DNA of 64,000 nucleotides, taken from Endothia cerciana (Eukaryota; Ascomycota; Sordariomycetes; Diaporthales; Cryphonectriaceae). The notes under the pieces are model-generated. The model was not told the origin of the DNA, ran no database searches, and was given only the letters and a program-made list of their open reading frames with translations. The stretch is from assembly GCA_026119935.1 (NCBI GenBank), contig JALRMH010000058.1, positions 124,001-188,000 on the forward strand, read 5' to 3'. Every line of letters begins with the position of its first letter. Within the stretch, counting starts at the first letter, position 1. This document shows, piece by piece, positions 34,366 to 46,460 of this stretch. Made by a program: the position numbers and the translations under genes.

Positions 34366-35770
34366 TATATGTGTTTTGGGTAGTAGCCGTGGTTAAGGAG
34401 GAGGAGGTGGTGGGTGGTGGTGTAGTTGTTTCGAGATACGGTACTACTACAGCAAGGTTTCGAGGAGGGTACGAAGCTCAAGGCGAAGAGGACTGATAGG
34501 CCTGCTGAGCAGTCTGGTGAGAGGGAGGGGAGGGTGAGAGGAAGAGTAGAGAGGGTTTGGATAGCCTCATACACACGTACACATGTGATGTGAAGGGGTG
34601 AGCGGGCGGCAGTATGGGACCTATCTATCTTCACCTGAGACGCAATGTGAAGAGGTAAATGAACGGCAAGACAAGGAGGTCAACCGCTCCGATATCGACC
34701 CAGGGCAAGCAAGACCCAGCTAGCACTACTAGAGAACGTGCTGCTGAGGTGCAAAGGCCCGAGAGGGGAACAAAGGGGAACGGAGGAGGCCAAAGAAGAA
34801 AAGAAGGGCGCCTCCTGGGCGAAAACTCTGGTCTCCATCATCCCGCGGGGGTCGGCGTTGGACTTACACGATACTATACGGTGCTCATGTGGGGGCCTCT
34901 ACTCTGCCGCCCTCATTCTTCCGGCTAAACCTTTAAGACGCAGTAATAACCACCTTCTCCTCGGCTCGAGGGTCCCCACCTGTTGCTTCACTAATTTATA
35001 TTCATCATGTAAACCACGGGCGGATGGGCTGTTGAGGCCTTCACGGCCAGAGATGGATATGTCGAAAGAGAATGGGAAAGCAGAAGCCGTGGCGTACTCT
35101 GAGGGAGACGGAGAGGGGGAGACCTCATTCTCCAAAATAAAAAGATAAAACCACGACGACGTCACAGTGGTCTTCTTCCAGGGGCTCACCCTGCCCTTCT
35201 TTTCTTCTTGCCTGCCCCGCAATCACCCTATTAATATTAATGAGGGGGAAGAGAGACGAGGGGTAATTCTCGCCGAAGATTGCCCCTCCGCCCCTGATTG
35301 GCACCGCCCTCCGGCAAAGAGAGCCCCTCAGTCGGCCGTTGAGAGCGCCGAACCCGCACGCCGGTGTCAGGAGACAATCAATGAATGGCCTTCGTCTGTT
35401 CTGTGCACTTCTGCCTGGCGGGCAACTAAGAATCATGGGTTAATAAAAAAAGTTAAAATTTCTAAAAGAGTCCAAGGACGTTTCTCATCTGGATTTTTTT
35501 TTTTTAAAAAAAAAAAACACATGACTAACCCACACCTCTGGATGACCTCATGGTGTGACCGCCAGAAGCCGAGGTTTTGAGGGTATCGTGAGAAGAAAAT
35601 AAGAAGTACACGACTGGATGTGAGGAGTATAAAGGAGACACCCTGCCTTATCTTTACCTTTAGAGTTCCAACATCCTCACTATCGTCCAACGGGGGGGGG
35701 AAGAAAAAGAGAAGGAAGAGGAGGAGAAGAAGAAGAAGAAGAAGAAAGAAAAAAAAATAAAAATAAAGAC
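34366..35770. other. Divergent intergenic region between the dehydrogenase and SDR genes
   Basis: About 1.4 kb separates the two divergent starts. It shows T and A runs (about 35494-35518) and a purine-rich leader just before 35771, but no supported gene. It likely carries promoters for both genes. Confidence 0.4.
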
Positions 35771-36666
35771 ATGGCGACCAACGCTCTCTTCTCCCTCGAA
35801 GGGCATACCGCCCTCATAACGGGCGCCACCCGGGGAATAGGCCAGGCCGTCGCCATCGCCCTCGCTGAGGCCGGCGCAGACATCCTCCTCGTCCAGGTGA
35901 GCCCTCCTCCCCTCCCCCCAGACTGCCGTCACCGCCACCCACCACCACCACCACCACCACCACCACCACCACCAATGGCTACTGACAACAAGACAAATAA
36001 ACCCAGCGCGACACCTCCAACCAGGCCACCCTCCAGGCCATCGAGGCCCTCGGCCGCAAGGCCCACATCTACACCGCGGACCTCGCCTCGCCCGCCGACG
36101 TCGCGACCATCGTGCCCCGCGTCCTCGCCGGCGGCCACCAGGTCCGCATCCTGGTCAACTGCGCCGGCATCCAGCGCCGCCACCCCTCGGAGCGCTTCCC
36201 CGACGCCGACTTCGCCGACGTCCTGCAGGTGAACCTCAACACCCCCTTCTCCCTGTGCCGCGACGCCGCCGCCCACATGCTCTCGCTGCCGCCCCACAGC
36301 GTCACCGGCCGCGTCGGCTCCATCGTCAACTTCGGCTCCCTGCTCTCCTTCCAGGGCGGCATCACCGTCCCCGCCTACGCCGCCAGCAAGGGCGGCGTCG
36401 CCCAGATGACAAAGACCTTCGCCAACGAGTGGACCGCCAGGGGCGTCACCGTCAACTGCATCGCGCCCGGCTACGTCGCCACCGACATGAACGAGGCCCT
36501 GCTCAACGACCCGGCCCGGCTCAAGAGCATCTCGGACCGGATCCCCGCCGGCCGGTGGGGCACGCCAGACGACTACAAGGGCCCCGCCGTGTTCCTCGCG
36601 AGCAGGGCCGGGGCGTACGTGAGCGGGCACACGCTGACTGTTGACGGTGGGTGGATGGGGAGGTGA
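35771..36666 (+). CDS. Short-chain dehydrogenase, 2-deoxy-D-gluconate 3-dehydrogenase (KduD)-like
   Basis: Two exons, 35771-35896 and 36007-36666, joined by a 110-bp phase-0 intron (which contains a CAC/ACC repeat), give 261 aa. All classical SDR motifs are present: cofactor motif TGATRGIG at 17-24, NCAG at 93-96, catalytic Ser153 (NFGSLLSFQGG), Tyr166 and Lys170 (AYAASKGG), and CIAPGYVATDMN. The C-terminal SGHTLTVDGGW is standard. Sequence around EALGRKAHIYTADL and RRHPSERFPDADF is like KduD-type NAD-dependent dehydrogenases that act on 3-deoxy-sugar acids from pectin breakdown, but the substrate in fungi is not established. It lies beside a polyol dehydrogenase and an AKR, consistent with sugar-acid metabolism. 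It appears intact. Confidence 0.88.
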
Positions 36667-36918
36667 GGAGAGGTGAGGTAAAGAGGGAGGGAGAGGCGGA
36701 CAGGGGGGGGGGAGAGGGCCAGGGAGGACCTCGGTATTATGGTGAGAATCTCAGGATGTTGAATTGCAGAGCTGATTCCAGGATGCCTAGAATATACACA
36801 CTATATAACTCCAATATAAGAGAACCAACCCAGAACCCCCCCCCCCCTCCTCCAGATGCGCCGGCTGTGGAAACCCAGGAATTTGAAGTAGGAAAAAAAA
36901 AAAAAAAAGGCGACAGTG

Positions 36919-38590
36919 CTAATACAGAGACCCCAGGGAGCTGGCCACCTCGACATCCGAGGTCGGCGGCGTGAAGTCCATCGCGGACCACTGCGGCATC
37001 ACCGCCGTCTTCTTCCCCCCCTTCGCGCGGCTGGCCGGCTCCGAGGGGGCCGGGAGGTGAAGTATCCCCTCGACCTCGCTCGCGCCCTCGGAGCCCTCCA
37101 CCACCGCCTCGATCCACCCATACACCTCGTCCGCGTCCGCCTTCTCCAGACGGCCCGTGCACGCGGCCGAGCCGGGCCCGTAGGCGGACAGCACCATGGA
37201 GGACGCCCCCTCCTCCTCCCCCTCGCCCTCGAGCGGCGGCGTCCAGAGGCCGTTCGACTCGGCCACCGTCCTGACCCCGCCGCTCACCACCAGCACCCTG
37301 CAGAGCGGCGGCGCCTCCTCGGAAAAGGGGCCGCCTGCCTCGTCGTCATCTTCGTCAGCGTCAGCGGCGCCGCCATCTGCCGCCTGCTCGCCGGCATACG
37401 CGACCACGGCCCTGACCCGGCCGCCGTGCGCGCTCGCCATCCTCACCGCGGCGTCCCCCTCCCCCATCACCACGACCCTCTCCATGTCGAAGAAGAACAT
37501 GCCGCCCATCCAGTCCAGCACGCTCCCCCACAGCCTCCCCTCCTCCTCCTCCTCCTCCTCCTCCTCCGCCCCGGGCACCTCCACCACGACGCACGCCCAG
37601 CCCCTGCCCAGGACCTCCTCGCAGGCCCTGGTGCAGGCCGTGCGGTCGCGGCTCAGGACCACCGCGGCCGGGCACTGCCGCCCCGTCAGGAGCGTCTCGA
37701 GCGGCACGCGCACGAAGGCCGGGATGTGCGGGCGGCGGACTGGGGCGGCGTTGGCGGCGGTGCCGCCAAGCCCCCGCGGCAGGGCCGGGTCCGGGTGCGT
37801 GGCCGGGTCGTGCACGTGCGGGATGAGGACCTCGTCCACCGGGCTGCTGAGCCCGCACAGGCCCGCCGCCTCGAGGTAGTAGGACCTCTGCAGCTGGTGG
37901 GCCCGCCCCTTCTTCTCGAGGCCGCCGTCCTCTCCCTGCGGTGGTGGTGATGACGACGACGACGACGGCGGCGAGGGGGTGTACGGGAACCTCGCGGCGC
38001 GGAGGAGGGCGCACGCGCGGAGGAGGAGGCCCGAGGCGCGCTCGGCGTTCCCTGGGGAGAGGAGGGAGGCCCTCGCGTCGGCGGCGAGGGACTCGGCGAG
38101 GGTGAGGAAGGCGTCGGTGTAGGCGGGGGTGCGGGCCGAGGTTATGCCGCGCTGGACGAGGGACGTGATGACCGTGGCGACGTCGAGGTAGGAGGCGTCC
38201 TGGAAGGGGTGGGACTGCCGTTTGCACTGTGGAGGGAGGTTTGTCTGTCAGCCGGGGGGGGGTCCTCCTTCATAGTACGGGTGAGGCCATGGGGATCTGA
38301 GGATGATGCGCGCCTCCCTCGGGCGTGAGGCCTGGCATGGGGCAGAGAGGCCCGGTTGAGCATGCTACCGGGGGCAGACGTACCGCTGACTTCCACCTCG
38401 TCTCCCACAGGGTCTTGATATCATCCACAAGGTCCAGGTCACCCTCCGCCCGCATCTTCTTCTTCTGCTGCTGCTGCTGCTGCTGCCGCTGCCTCCTCTG
38501 CCTCCTGGGCCCCTTGGGCGACCACAACCCCCCGAGGGGGATCTCAGGCCTTGGGAGGCCCTCGAGGCTGAGCGTGCGAGCCGGTGACAT
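36919..38590 (-). CDS. Ayg1-like alpha/beta-hydrolase, nucleophile serine apparently missing
   Basis: Two minus-strand exons, 38590-38384 and 38226-36919, separated by a 157-bp phase-0 intron, give 504 aa. The N-terminus has basic and Gln-rich runs (a CTG repeat in the DNA at about 38462-38490). TRWKSACKRQSHPFQD, spanning the intron, and the following helical cap (VATVITSLVQRGIT ... GLLLRACALLRAARFPY) match the Ayg1/2,6-dihydropseudooxynicotine-hydrolase-like family. The core strand PAAVVLSRDRTACTRAC and VVVEVPG follow. Where family members carry G-x-S-x-G at the nucleophile elbow, this protein reads VVVMGEGDAAVR, with Glu in place of Ser. An acidic insert (EEEEEEEEE) and a Glu/Asp/Ala-rich insert also interrupt the core. 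Ayg1-type enzymes shorten or hydrolyse polyketide intermediates, but catalysis by this copy is doubtful. The frame is open throughout, so it may be a pseudoenzyme. Confidence 0.7.
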
Positions 38591-41500
38591 GGTGTGTGTC
38601 TCTCTCTCTCTCTCTCTCTTTCGACCCGGAATCAATGTCTCCTAGCCGTCTCCTAGTATAATTTTTTGAACTGCGGGAGTCTCGCGAGCCCTGGGCGTGG
38701 GGTTTTTTTCCCTCTTTTTTCCGAGTACTTTGCGAACTCGCCGTCCTCTGCCCGCCGCAAGACGTATGTATGCTTCCTGACGCGAATGTGTGTGGCTTAT
38801 TACCGAGGTTGCAGGCTCAGGCTACGACGGGACCCTGCGTGGTTGGAGGGGAGCGGAGTTTGTGTAAGTCCGGCGGATGCGAAGAGGAAGTAAGAAACTG
38901 AGGATCTGTAGAGGAGAACGTGACGAGAGTGTCAGCTTTGAAGGAAGCGGGACAGCGGATAGGCGAGTGAGAGGGAGGAAGCAATAAGTAAAGGACTGAC
39001 TTGGTGGGGGTCTACATAAGCAGTCCTGATAGCTGAAGGGATCTTCATAAAAGATACCCACAGAGGACGACCGGGGGGGAGGCAAAACTATATATTCGAG
39101 ATAACAAGGGAGACGGGGGGGGGGGAAGAAAGTTAACAGAAAAACAAAACAAGAAAACTAAGGAAATAAAACACGAATTGTTTCTTTTAAAACCAAAAAC
39201 GGAAAACAGGTTTTCATTATCATGAGGACAAAAGTAACGGGGCTGCAGGGCCACACACAACAACGCACACACAACCAGTCAGCCAAGCAGAGGCGACGTT
39301 ACCCACTCTGCCCGTCTCGCGGCCATGCGCACCATAGTAGATCCTGTGGAGCCATCGTAGTCAGCTCCCTGACGTAGGTCTCGTCATCGCACACATTCCC
39401 CGTCCGGCGTCTGCCTCGCATGGTCGGCCACACGCCGGCGCCACCCAGCGCAGGCAGGATCTGAAGTAGTCGCCGAGCGGACCGTGCGGCAGCAAGGGAG
39501 GGGGGAAAGGTACTATGGGAAAAGAAAAGAAAAAAACAGCAAACAAACCCCCCCCCCCCCACCGGATAGGATTCGGGTGAAACAAGATTGGGAGGGGGGG
39601 GGCGGCTAGGTAAAGTCCGGGGGAGGAGGTGTGGGGTGGTTGGTTGGGCTTTTGGCCTGCGGCGCAATGGGCTGTGGGGATGTCCGAGGACCGTCGAAGT
39701 GAGGCAGGTAGTTTTTTCTTCTTCTTCTTCTTCTTCTTCCTTTCCTCGGATACTCCTCCTTTGGTCCCCGGGGAGGGGGGTTCAGGCAGAAGAGAGGAGG
39801 CTCGGTTGGGCTTTTGGGTTTGGACTTGACACGACGGTGGACCTGATATGGATCCCTTTCCCACCCGGGACGGCGTTTTTTGTCTTCCTCTTATGTACGG
39901 CGGCCGCAGGGATGGATGAGGAGGCGAGGAGGGTGGCAGCCGTGATTTACAGGCAGGTCGCAACCTCGCCGGAGCAGCTCTCTTGTTCGAGGTGGGGGGG
40001 GGGGGGTGTCTCACAGCACATCGGCCGGCGCATATACGATACATCTCTCGGCGGTGGTGGAACGTCGAAAGGGCTCACATGAGCCCTGGCGCTGACGTCG
40101 GGGGCTTGCCTGTGCGTGCACCCTGTGTCCCGTCCTCCTTGCCGTCTGCCACCCGCCTGCTCACATACTACCTCATGAGGAGGCCAGCTGGGCCGCCTCG
40201 ACGATCATGCCGCTCTCAACGAGGCGCCGCGTCGTCCCGGCCTGAAGGCCCGGCCCTACCAGGGCGGTAGGTGTTTGCAGCACATCGTCAAGGTGTCGTC
40301 GTCGGTTACGCCCCGACAGCCCTGTCGCTGGCCCTGGCCCTGGCCCTGGCCCTGGCCCTGGCCCTCACGAGCCGCGCCCTCGAGCCCCTGGCAGCCTGGC
40401 ACCCTCCCTCCCCACTTCGCATGTGACAAAAGCTGAGCCGCAGTACCGCAGCGTCTCATCGCCCCGAATGCCACAGCTCGGATCCCGACCTCGGGGACAT
40501 TGCAGGCCCCTAGCGACCTCAACGGAAGGTCATGGTGACCACCTCCTGGTTTCGTCTGTCCACCCCCCCCCCCCCATGCGCCCGTCCTTCCAGAAGGGCC
40601 TCTCGAAGAAGGGGGGCGGATATGTATCAGAGGGGATGCCTCCCGTCACCTTTTGTCCTGGAAGCCTCGCTCGACACCGTCGCATCGTGGAAGACGGCTG
40701 TCGGTATTGGCACCGCTGGATCTCGAACCGCAGGCGGGAACCCGTGCGACCCGTTGCACACCATTTCCGCTTCGGGCAACTTACACACGCTTCGCCCACG
40801 ATGAGTTGATGGGGTCAGGCAGAGGCGGTGGGTTGGGGGGGGGGGGGTTCTCCCGTCTCAAGCGCTGGGAGGCGGGGAGAGGCGATGTGCCTCGGAACAC
40901 GCGTTGTCGTCGGGTGACCCTGTGGGCTATGTGGCCTTCTGGAAGCTCAGATGAGCCTGCATCGCCTGACATTACTACCAAAATCCTATCTTCTTGATAC
41001 TTCCATGTTGCATCGCTCTTGGGGTTGGCCTTGTCGGATGAGTGGTTGGCACGTCGCCAAATAGTATCGGGAAACCAATAGTGGCCAAGAATGGCAAACC
41101 CCAGTCAAGATTCTCTGAACTTGTTCTTCCTCCGTGTGGATGTCACGTATGTTCATCGACTTTGGTTTTTACGAAGCTCAACGACGTTTAGGCTTGATGA
41201 TTTTTGGGGGGGGGGGGGATAATATCTACATAGTTACTCCTAGAGTCCTAGATGGGCCACTTACCGCGGATCTGCCGCGGGAGAGGATTCTCAACTTGTC
41301 TGATATCAGTCAGTACTGAGTTGAGACTCGGTCCTCCTATGAGGCGTTGCTCTTCGCCTTTCTTTTCCCTCTTCGTCCCTACCTAGAGGGAATCCAGTCC
41401 TCTGTGCTAACTTAACTCTCTTAGCAGTGTCCATCTTGCGGACTGGCCTCTATGATCTGCTGGAGGGGGCGACCAAAGCCCGTAGAGGCGAGACGGCAGG

Positions 41501-44158
41501 ACTGCCAACAGGGTCAGGGTCGCAGGCCCAGAGTTAGGAGCGAGACATCGTGGCCGAGGAGGGCCTTATCGACGGACCCGCAGACCGACCTTTCATGCAA
41601 CTTGGATCTCTGGTCGCAGCCGTGCCGACAGCCTGCCGACGTCCTCTCGCTGCCCAAGATGGCAGGTCCGACGAGCCCGCGGGGTGCGCTACAGAGAGAC
41701 TGGCATAACATGTTAGGTGGTCTGATCGGGTTTGCTGGTGCCACATGGCTCACGTATGTGGAGAAATAAAACAGAAGGAAAAACCACGTGCCCTTTTTTT
41801 TTTCATGCCAGCTAAGCCTTCCTGGACAGTCTTGGGGGGGCGACAGGGTGCCGTGGGCGCCGCGAGGACCACGAGAGAGGCCAGGAGCTTCTCGACTGCC
41901 GCGCTTGGGCGGTCTTTCGTGGTCCGGCAGGACAGTGCCACCTTATCCCCATCGCCTGAGGTTGGGGAGCCGTCAGGGGACGGGCCCTCACCCTCGAGAA
42001 TCAGGCTGAAGCTCCGCTGTCGCCAGGGACATTCCTGATTCCTGATTCCGGCGGAACCGTTGAGGCTTTGGTCCATAACACGGGCCTGAGGTGCGAATGG
42101 CCTACCCCCCATCCAGCAGGACAACATGAACAACCAGCACGCCAGGCAGACCAAGCATGTCCGGGCCAGGCGTCAGATAGACTAACAGTTGAGAAGGGAT
42201 CCTGGAGCCAGAGGAGCCAAGGGGTGATGAACAAGAAGGCGGGTCAGGTTCGCCAAATCTTTCGGGCCCGTGTATGCTACTTTGGTCCGGGGGGACGGGG
42301 TCCTTCATGCGTATCTATCCCATGACGACTTCTTTCCAGGGCGTCTTCCTGACAGGCTGGAGGCCGAGGACACGGCGGCACCGGAGGATTTCATCACCGC
42401 CGCGCAGCATACGCGCAGCGGGTCACCGGAGAGGAACGAAGAAAGAAGTGCCACAAGGGTCTGGAGAGAGGTGAGGACGTGCACATCATGGGAGTTGGCT
42501 GCTCCAGAGAGCGCCCGAGGTTCATCTGGTACGCAAGATGTAGTAGTAATAGTAGTAGTGTATGATGAGCAGTGCTGGGTTCTAATAAACTTCGTATTCC
42601 GGGGGTCAGGGGTTCTGTCAGGGCTCCATGATGTCCTCCGGGCCCGATCAGGGAACTATAAAGCCGCAGCCAGCCACCCACCCACCCACCTATCTACTCT
42701 AGTTTTTAGGAAACAATGCGTTCTTCTTCTCTTATATGCGGGCCCCTATTAGCCCCTCTTGTGTAGGCCTCATTGCCTCTTACTCGAGGTCCGGACAGGC
42801 ACCCTGTCGGCCGGGAACCTGATCGCACTGTGATCTTTCTGGCTACGTTCTCTTCCTCCCTCTACGCCTTGGAGCTGCGGCTGGCTGTTGTGGTCAGCGC
42901 TTGCAGGCCAAAGAGAGCGAGCGCCCTACCCTGTGAAGCCCCTATATTCCTTGCCACGACAGACCACACATTCTTTGTTGTTCCTAGGGGGGCTTTACGG
43001 CGCCTGTTTCCACTAGTAGTGAGGCTTTTGAGGATATAAAATACTTATCATTTAGATTAGTGACTAGAGAGCTATAAGGAATCTATTTGATAATTATGAG
43101 AAATCTATTCCTTACATATTTAGCTCTTTAGACTGGCCAAGCGCCCAGGTGAGTCCCCCTGGTGGTGTCTGCTGCGCCTCTTCAGTGCAGAAGTTTGCGG
43201 GGTGCGTCATCTCATAGCACCCCATATATCACGCTCGGCCATAGTCAAATTCGAACAAATTCCCACATTTGGCTTTTTGACCACTGCTCTTGTCAGCACA
43301 GATTTCAAAGCCATCGACCCCGGAAGCCCCCCGGGCCGTGGCTGCGGCTTCGGCCTCGGCCTACTCGGTATCCTCACGGGCCCCGGCGACAGGAGCTTCG
43401 GCCTGCCTTCAGAGCTTGAGGAGTAAGCAGGTGCGTGTGGATGTGCTTGAGACGGCGAGGATCCCGAGGGTATCCTGTGATGTGACGAATGCCGGGATGC
43501 TGGAGGTGTCTGGTTTCCCCCGAGCCTGGGCGGGGAGCTGAGGCTCTGCTCGGATTTGTGTGTGGAGGATATACGCGAATGATCAAAGGATGAGTGGAGC
43601 TGTCAGAAGGCAGCATTGGGCTCGTCTTTTCGTGACGAGAGTTATCCTCTGTGCACGATGGCTTGGGGACAGTCGGCTGTGCTATTGCAGCGGGTTGCGG
43701 TAAGTCTACACCAATCCTTGGAACTTGTCTGTCAGCTCCAGGCTCAATCGTGTGTCGGTCCATAGGTTTGCATTTCCAGACCTTAAAGGCGTCTGGCCTA
43801 GCGGTCGTGTTCCCGCGCCCCCCCCCCCCCCCCAAAACCCTTGGACGACACTGGCTGCGCTTACGACGACTACAAACTTCAGACCACATGCTGGGTCATG
43901 TGTGTGTGGATGGGGAGATTGGCATTTCGATAATCCTGGCTTCTCCTAATGACCGACTATGAGATTTGCGTTACCACATGATGGCCCTAAAGTCGTCCCT
44001 CCTTCCTCCTACCGGGCAGCATTCTTAGCACTGCTGCAAGGCTTATAATCAGATTGTCCCCGTTATAGCTTTGATTCGGACTTCTTCTGTTTCGCGTGTC
44101 TACAGACATGTGAGCCGGGCTGGCCTCTCACCACGTCCTCGCCGGCGGTGGGCGCAAT
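38591..44158. other. Long gene-poor stretch, nothing recognised
   Basis: About 5.5 kb shows many short open frames but no motif, signal peptide or convincing splicing. Visible features are simple repeats: TC at 38598-38619, TTC at about 39714-39740, homopolymer G or C runs (39114-39126, 39549-39561, 40838-40849, 41210-41218, 43818-43833) and a CCCTGG hexamer array (40329-40365). A short A+T-rich stretch lies at about 43030-43130. It may be diverged repeat or relic DNA. Confidence 0.4.
40329..40365. repeat. CCCTGG hexanucleotide tandem array
   Basis: About six perfect hexamer units are visible in tandem. Confidence 0.9.
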
Positions 44159-45308
44159 TCACCTCGCTCGGCCCCAGTCGGCCACCGGCTTGGGCTTGTT
44201 TTCCAGGACGCCCTCGATCTCCTCCATCACCTCCGGGGTCAGCTTGTCGATCAGGGCGAGCGCCTTGCAGTTCGACCTGATTTGATCCGGCTTGGTCGCG
44301 CCCAGAATGACCGTGGACACGTTGGGGTTCTTGGCGGCCCAGGCGAGGGCCAGGTGCGAGGGTTCCCCGCCCAGCCTCTCGGCGATCGCGGTCAGCTTCT
44401 TGACCTTCTCGATCTTGGCCTTGCCCTCGTCGGTCTGGAGGCTCTTGATGGTGCTATCGAAGAAGGACTGGTTGGTGGCGAAGCGGGAGTCCTTGGGGAT
44501 GCCGTCGTTGTACTTGCCGGTGAGCAGGCCGCTGGCGAGGGGGCTCCAGATGGTGGTGCCGTAGCCGAACTGGTCAAAGAGGGCCTTGTACTCGACCTCG
44601 AACCTCTCGCGGTGGAAGGCGTTGTACTGGGGCTGCTCGGCGACGGGGGCGATCAGGTTGTGCTTCTCGGCGAGGCGGATGGCCTCGGTGATCTGGCTGG
44701 CGGACCACTCCGAGGTGCCCCAGTAGTAGGCCAGGTTGAGGTTGCGGATGCACTGGGTGAAGCCCTCGACGATCTCGAGCATGGGGGTGCCGACGTCGGG
44801 CCGGTGGGCGAAGACGACGTCGACGTAGGGGGTCTGCAGGCGGGCCAGGCTGGCCTTGAGGCCCTCGCAGACGTGCTTGCGCGACAGGCCGCGGGTGTTG
44901 GGCTCCTTGCGGCCCGTGCCGAAGAAGACCTTGGTGATGAGGACGTACTCGTCGCGGGGCCAGTCGAGCTCCTTCAGGGCGGTGCCCATCTCCACCTCGC
45001 AGGCGCCGTTGGCGTAGACCTCGGCGGTGTCAAAGGTTTGCTGTTGCGAGTCAGCCATCTGGGTTCTTATCAAGGATCCCCCTCCCCCGGTGGAAAGTGT
45101 ATGCCGGGGGGGGGGGGGCGGGGTAACTCACGATGCCATTGTCCCAGGCGGTCTGCAGGCATTCCTTCACGACGGATCCCTTCTGGGTGCCTCCGTAGGT
45201 GAGCCAGCCGCCGAGGGAGAAGGCGGAGACCTTGAGACCTGTGTTGCCCAGGTAGTTGAACTTCATGTCCTTCGGCTCGTAGGCCGTGCGAACGACTGGT
45301 TGAGACAT
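44159..45308 (-). CDS. Kv-beta-type aldo-keto reductase (AKR6-like)
   Basis: Two minus-strand exons, 45308-45132 and 45040-44159, joined by a 91-bp phase-0 intron, give 352 aa. The N-terminus (MKFNYLGNTGLKVSAFSLGGWLTYGG) and the junction NGI-QTFDTAEVYANG are typical of voltage-gated potassium channel beta-subunit-like AKRs. The tetrad is Asp63, Tyr68, Lys96 (VLITKVFFGTG) and His138 (VVFAHRPDVGTP). Further conserved stretches are YYWGTSEWSASQITEA, PVAEQPQYNAFHRE, IWSPLASGLLTGKYNDG and NVSTVILGATKPDQI. In fungi such proteins are soluble NADPH-dependent oxidoreductases of uncertain substrate, and channel association is not established. An alternative acceptor 18 nt upstream would add six residues (MADSQQ). 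A long pyrimidine-rich leader, with CTCCTC repeats on the minus strand, precedes the start. Confidence 0.92.
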
Positions 45309-46200
45309 GGTTGCCGAGTAGTGCTGGGCTGAAGAGGAGGAGGAAGAGGAGGAGGAAGAGGAGGAGGTGGTGACGGGATGAGCAGCTGCTGGGAGGTTTC
45401 TGTTTCGCGGCCCTGGGGGGTATTTGAAGGCTGCTGGTAGTGGTGACGACGAGGTTGTCCACAGGCAAACACCGACGGGGTTGTGAGGGGCAGCTCTTGA
45501 AAGTCTCGGCGTTAAACTCAATAGTGACGGCATTACAAATCGGACGAAGGAAAGCGGGTCGCGGTAGGGAGTACGCCTGGCTTCTTGGAACCTTTTATTA
45601 ACCACTCACCACGAGAGCCGGAAAAAAGAGCTAGGGATCAGAGGCAAGGATGGGTGGATGAGGGGGCTACGTACATATACCAAGTAACAATAGGCCTTTT
45701 CTCTGCCGGCCCGGAGCTCTGACCCACCTGGGGGTGAAAGCCTGGAGGAGCTGAACTGATGGGGACAACCTTGGGAGTTGTATAGTGAGGTGGCAGTGAG
45801 ACACTGTAACCGTGGTGAACCTGGAAGGGAGGAAGGGTGTTTGTCCCATCAGTGATCGCGGCACATGTTTGGGATCTCCCGAGAACGTCGTCGATCAGCA
45901 CCAGCATGAGCACAGGGCGGTTACATCATCGCGTACCATACATAGTACATGGTGATTAAAAGCTTCTGCCACCCAGGGAGCTTTTAGGTGGTAAAATCCC
46001 GCGGCCCCACATTCGCCCGCTGTCAAACAGCCTGGATAGTGAGTGAGGCACGAGAGGGTGTGTGTATGGGCGGGCGTGTGGAAAGGGCGAATAACACTGG
46101 GAGGGGGGGTAATTATTTTCTAGCCGTCCGGACGACCTCTAGACACCCCTAGATTTTTCTTCTTCTTCTTCTTCCTTTTTTTTTTTTTTTTTTTGGGGGG
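45309..46200. other. Upstream region of the Kv-beta-like gene, no gene recognised
   Basis: No coding signature is seen. A TTC repeat and a T run at about 46157-46194 lead into the disturbed gap region. Confidence 0.35.
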
Positions 46201-46300
46201 GGGGGGGGTATAAAATATAAAAAAAAAAAAAAAAACCAATAGCTTAAGGGTGCCCCGGGATAAGGGGAAAAAACCACGGTTGGTGGGACAAAANNNNNNN

Positions 46301-46375
<75 letters not shown>

Positions 46376-46460
46376 CCCCGCCCCCTCTTACATGATCATC
46401 ATCAATAGACAACCACTTCGCTTATGGGTGCCCGGCGATAAGGGTCTAAGCCCAGGGTGG
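46172..46460. other. Assembly gap with homopolymer artefacts
   Basis: Seven N bases lie at 46294-46300, followed by an uninterrupted run of 74 C (46301-46374). To the left are T, G and A runs and a noisy sequence at about 46238-46290. That sequence is a degraded copy of the one right of the gap at about 46415-46470: both share CTTA.GGGTGCCC, GATAAGGG and a GGTGGG/GGTGCGACA end. This looks like low-quality read ends flanking a failed join and not like biology. Confidence 0.85.

Noticed and set aside
39361..40082. Open frames on both strands at 39.4-40.1 kb
   Set aside because: They depend on homopolymer and TTC repeats, have Pro/Arg/Ser-biased composition and share no motif with known families.
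44282..45202. Plus-strand frame of 306 codons opposite the Kv-beta-like gene
   Set aside because: Gly/Leu/Val-rich antisense shadow of a gene with complete catalytic tetrad on the minus strand.
46301..46374. C run as a genuine G-quadruplex or i-motif element
   Set aside because: It abuts N bases and a garbled flank duplicate, so an assembly artefact is far more likely.
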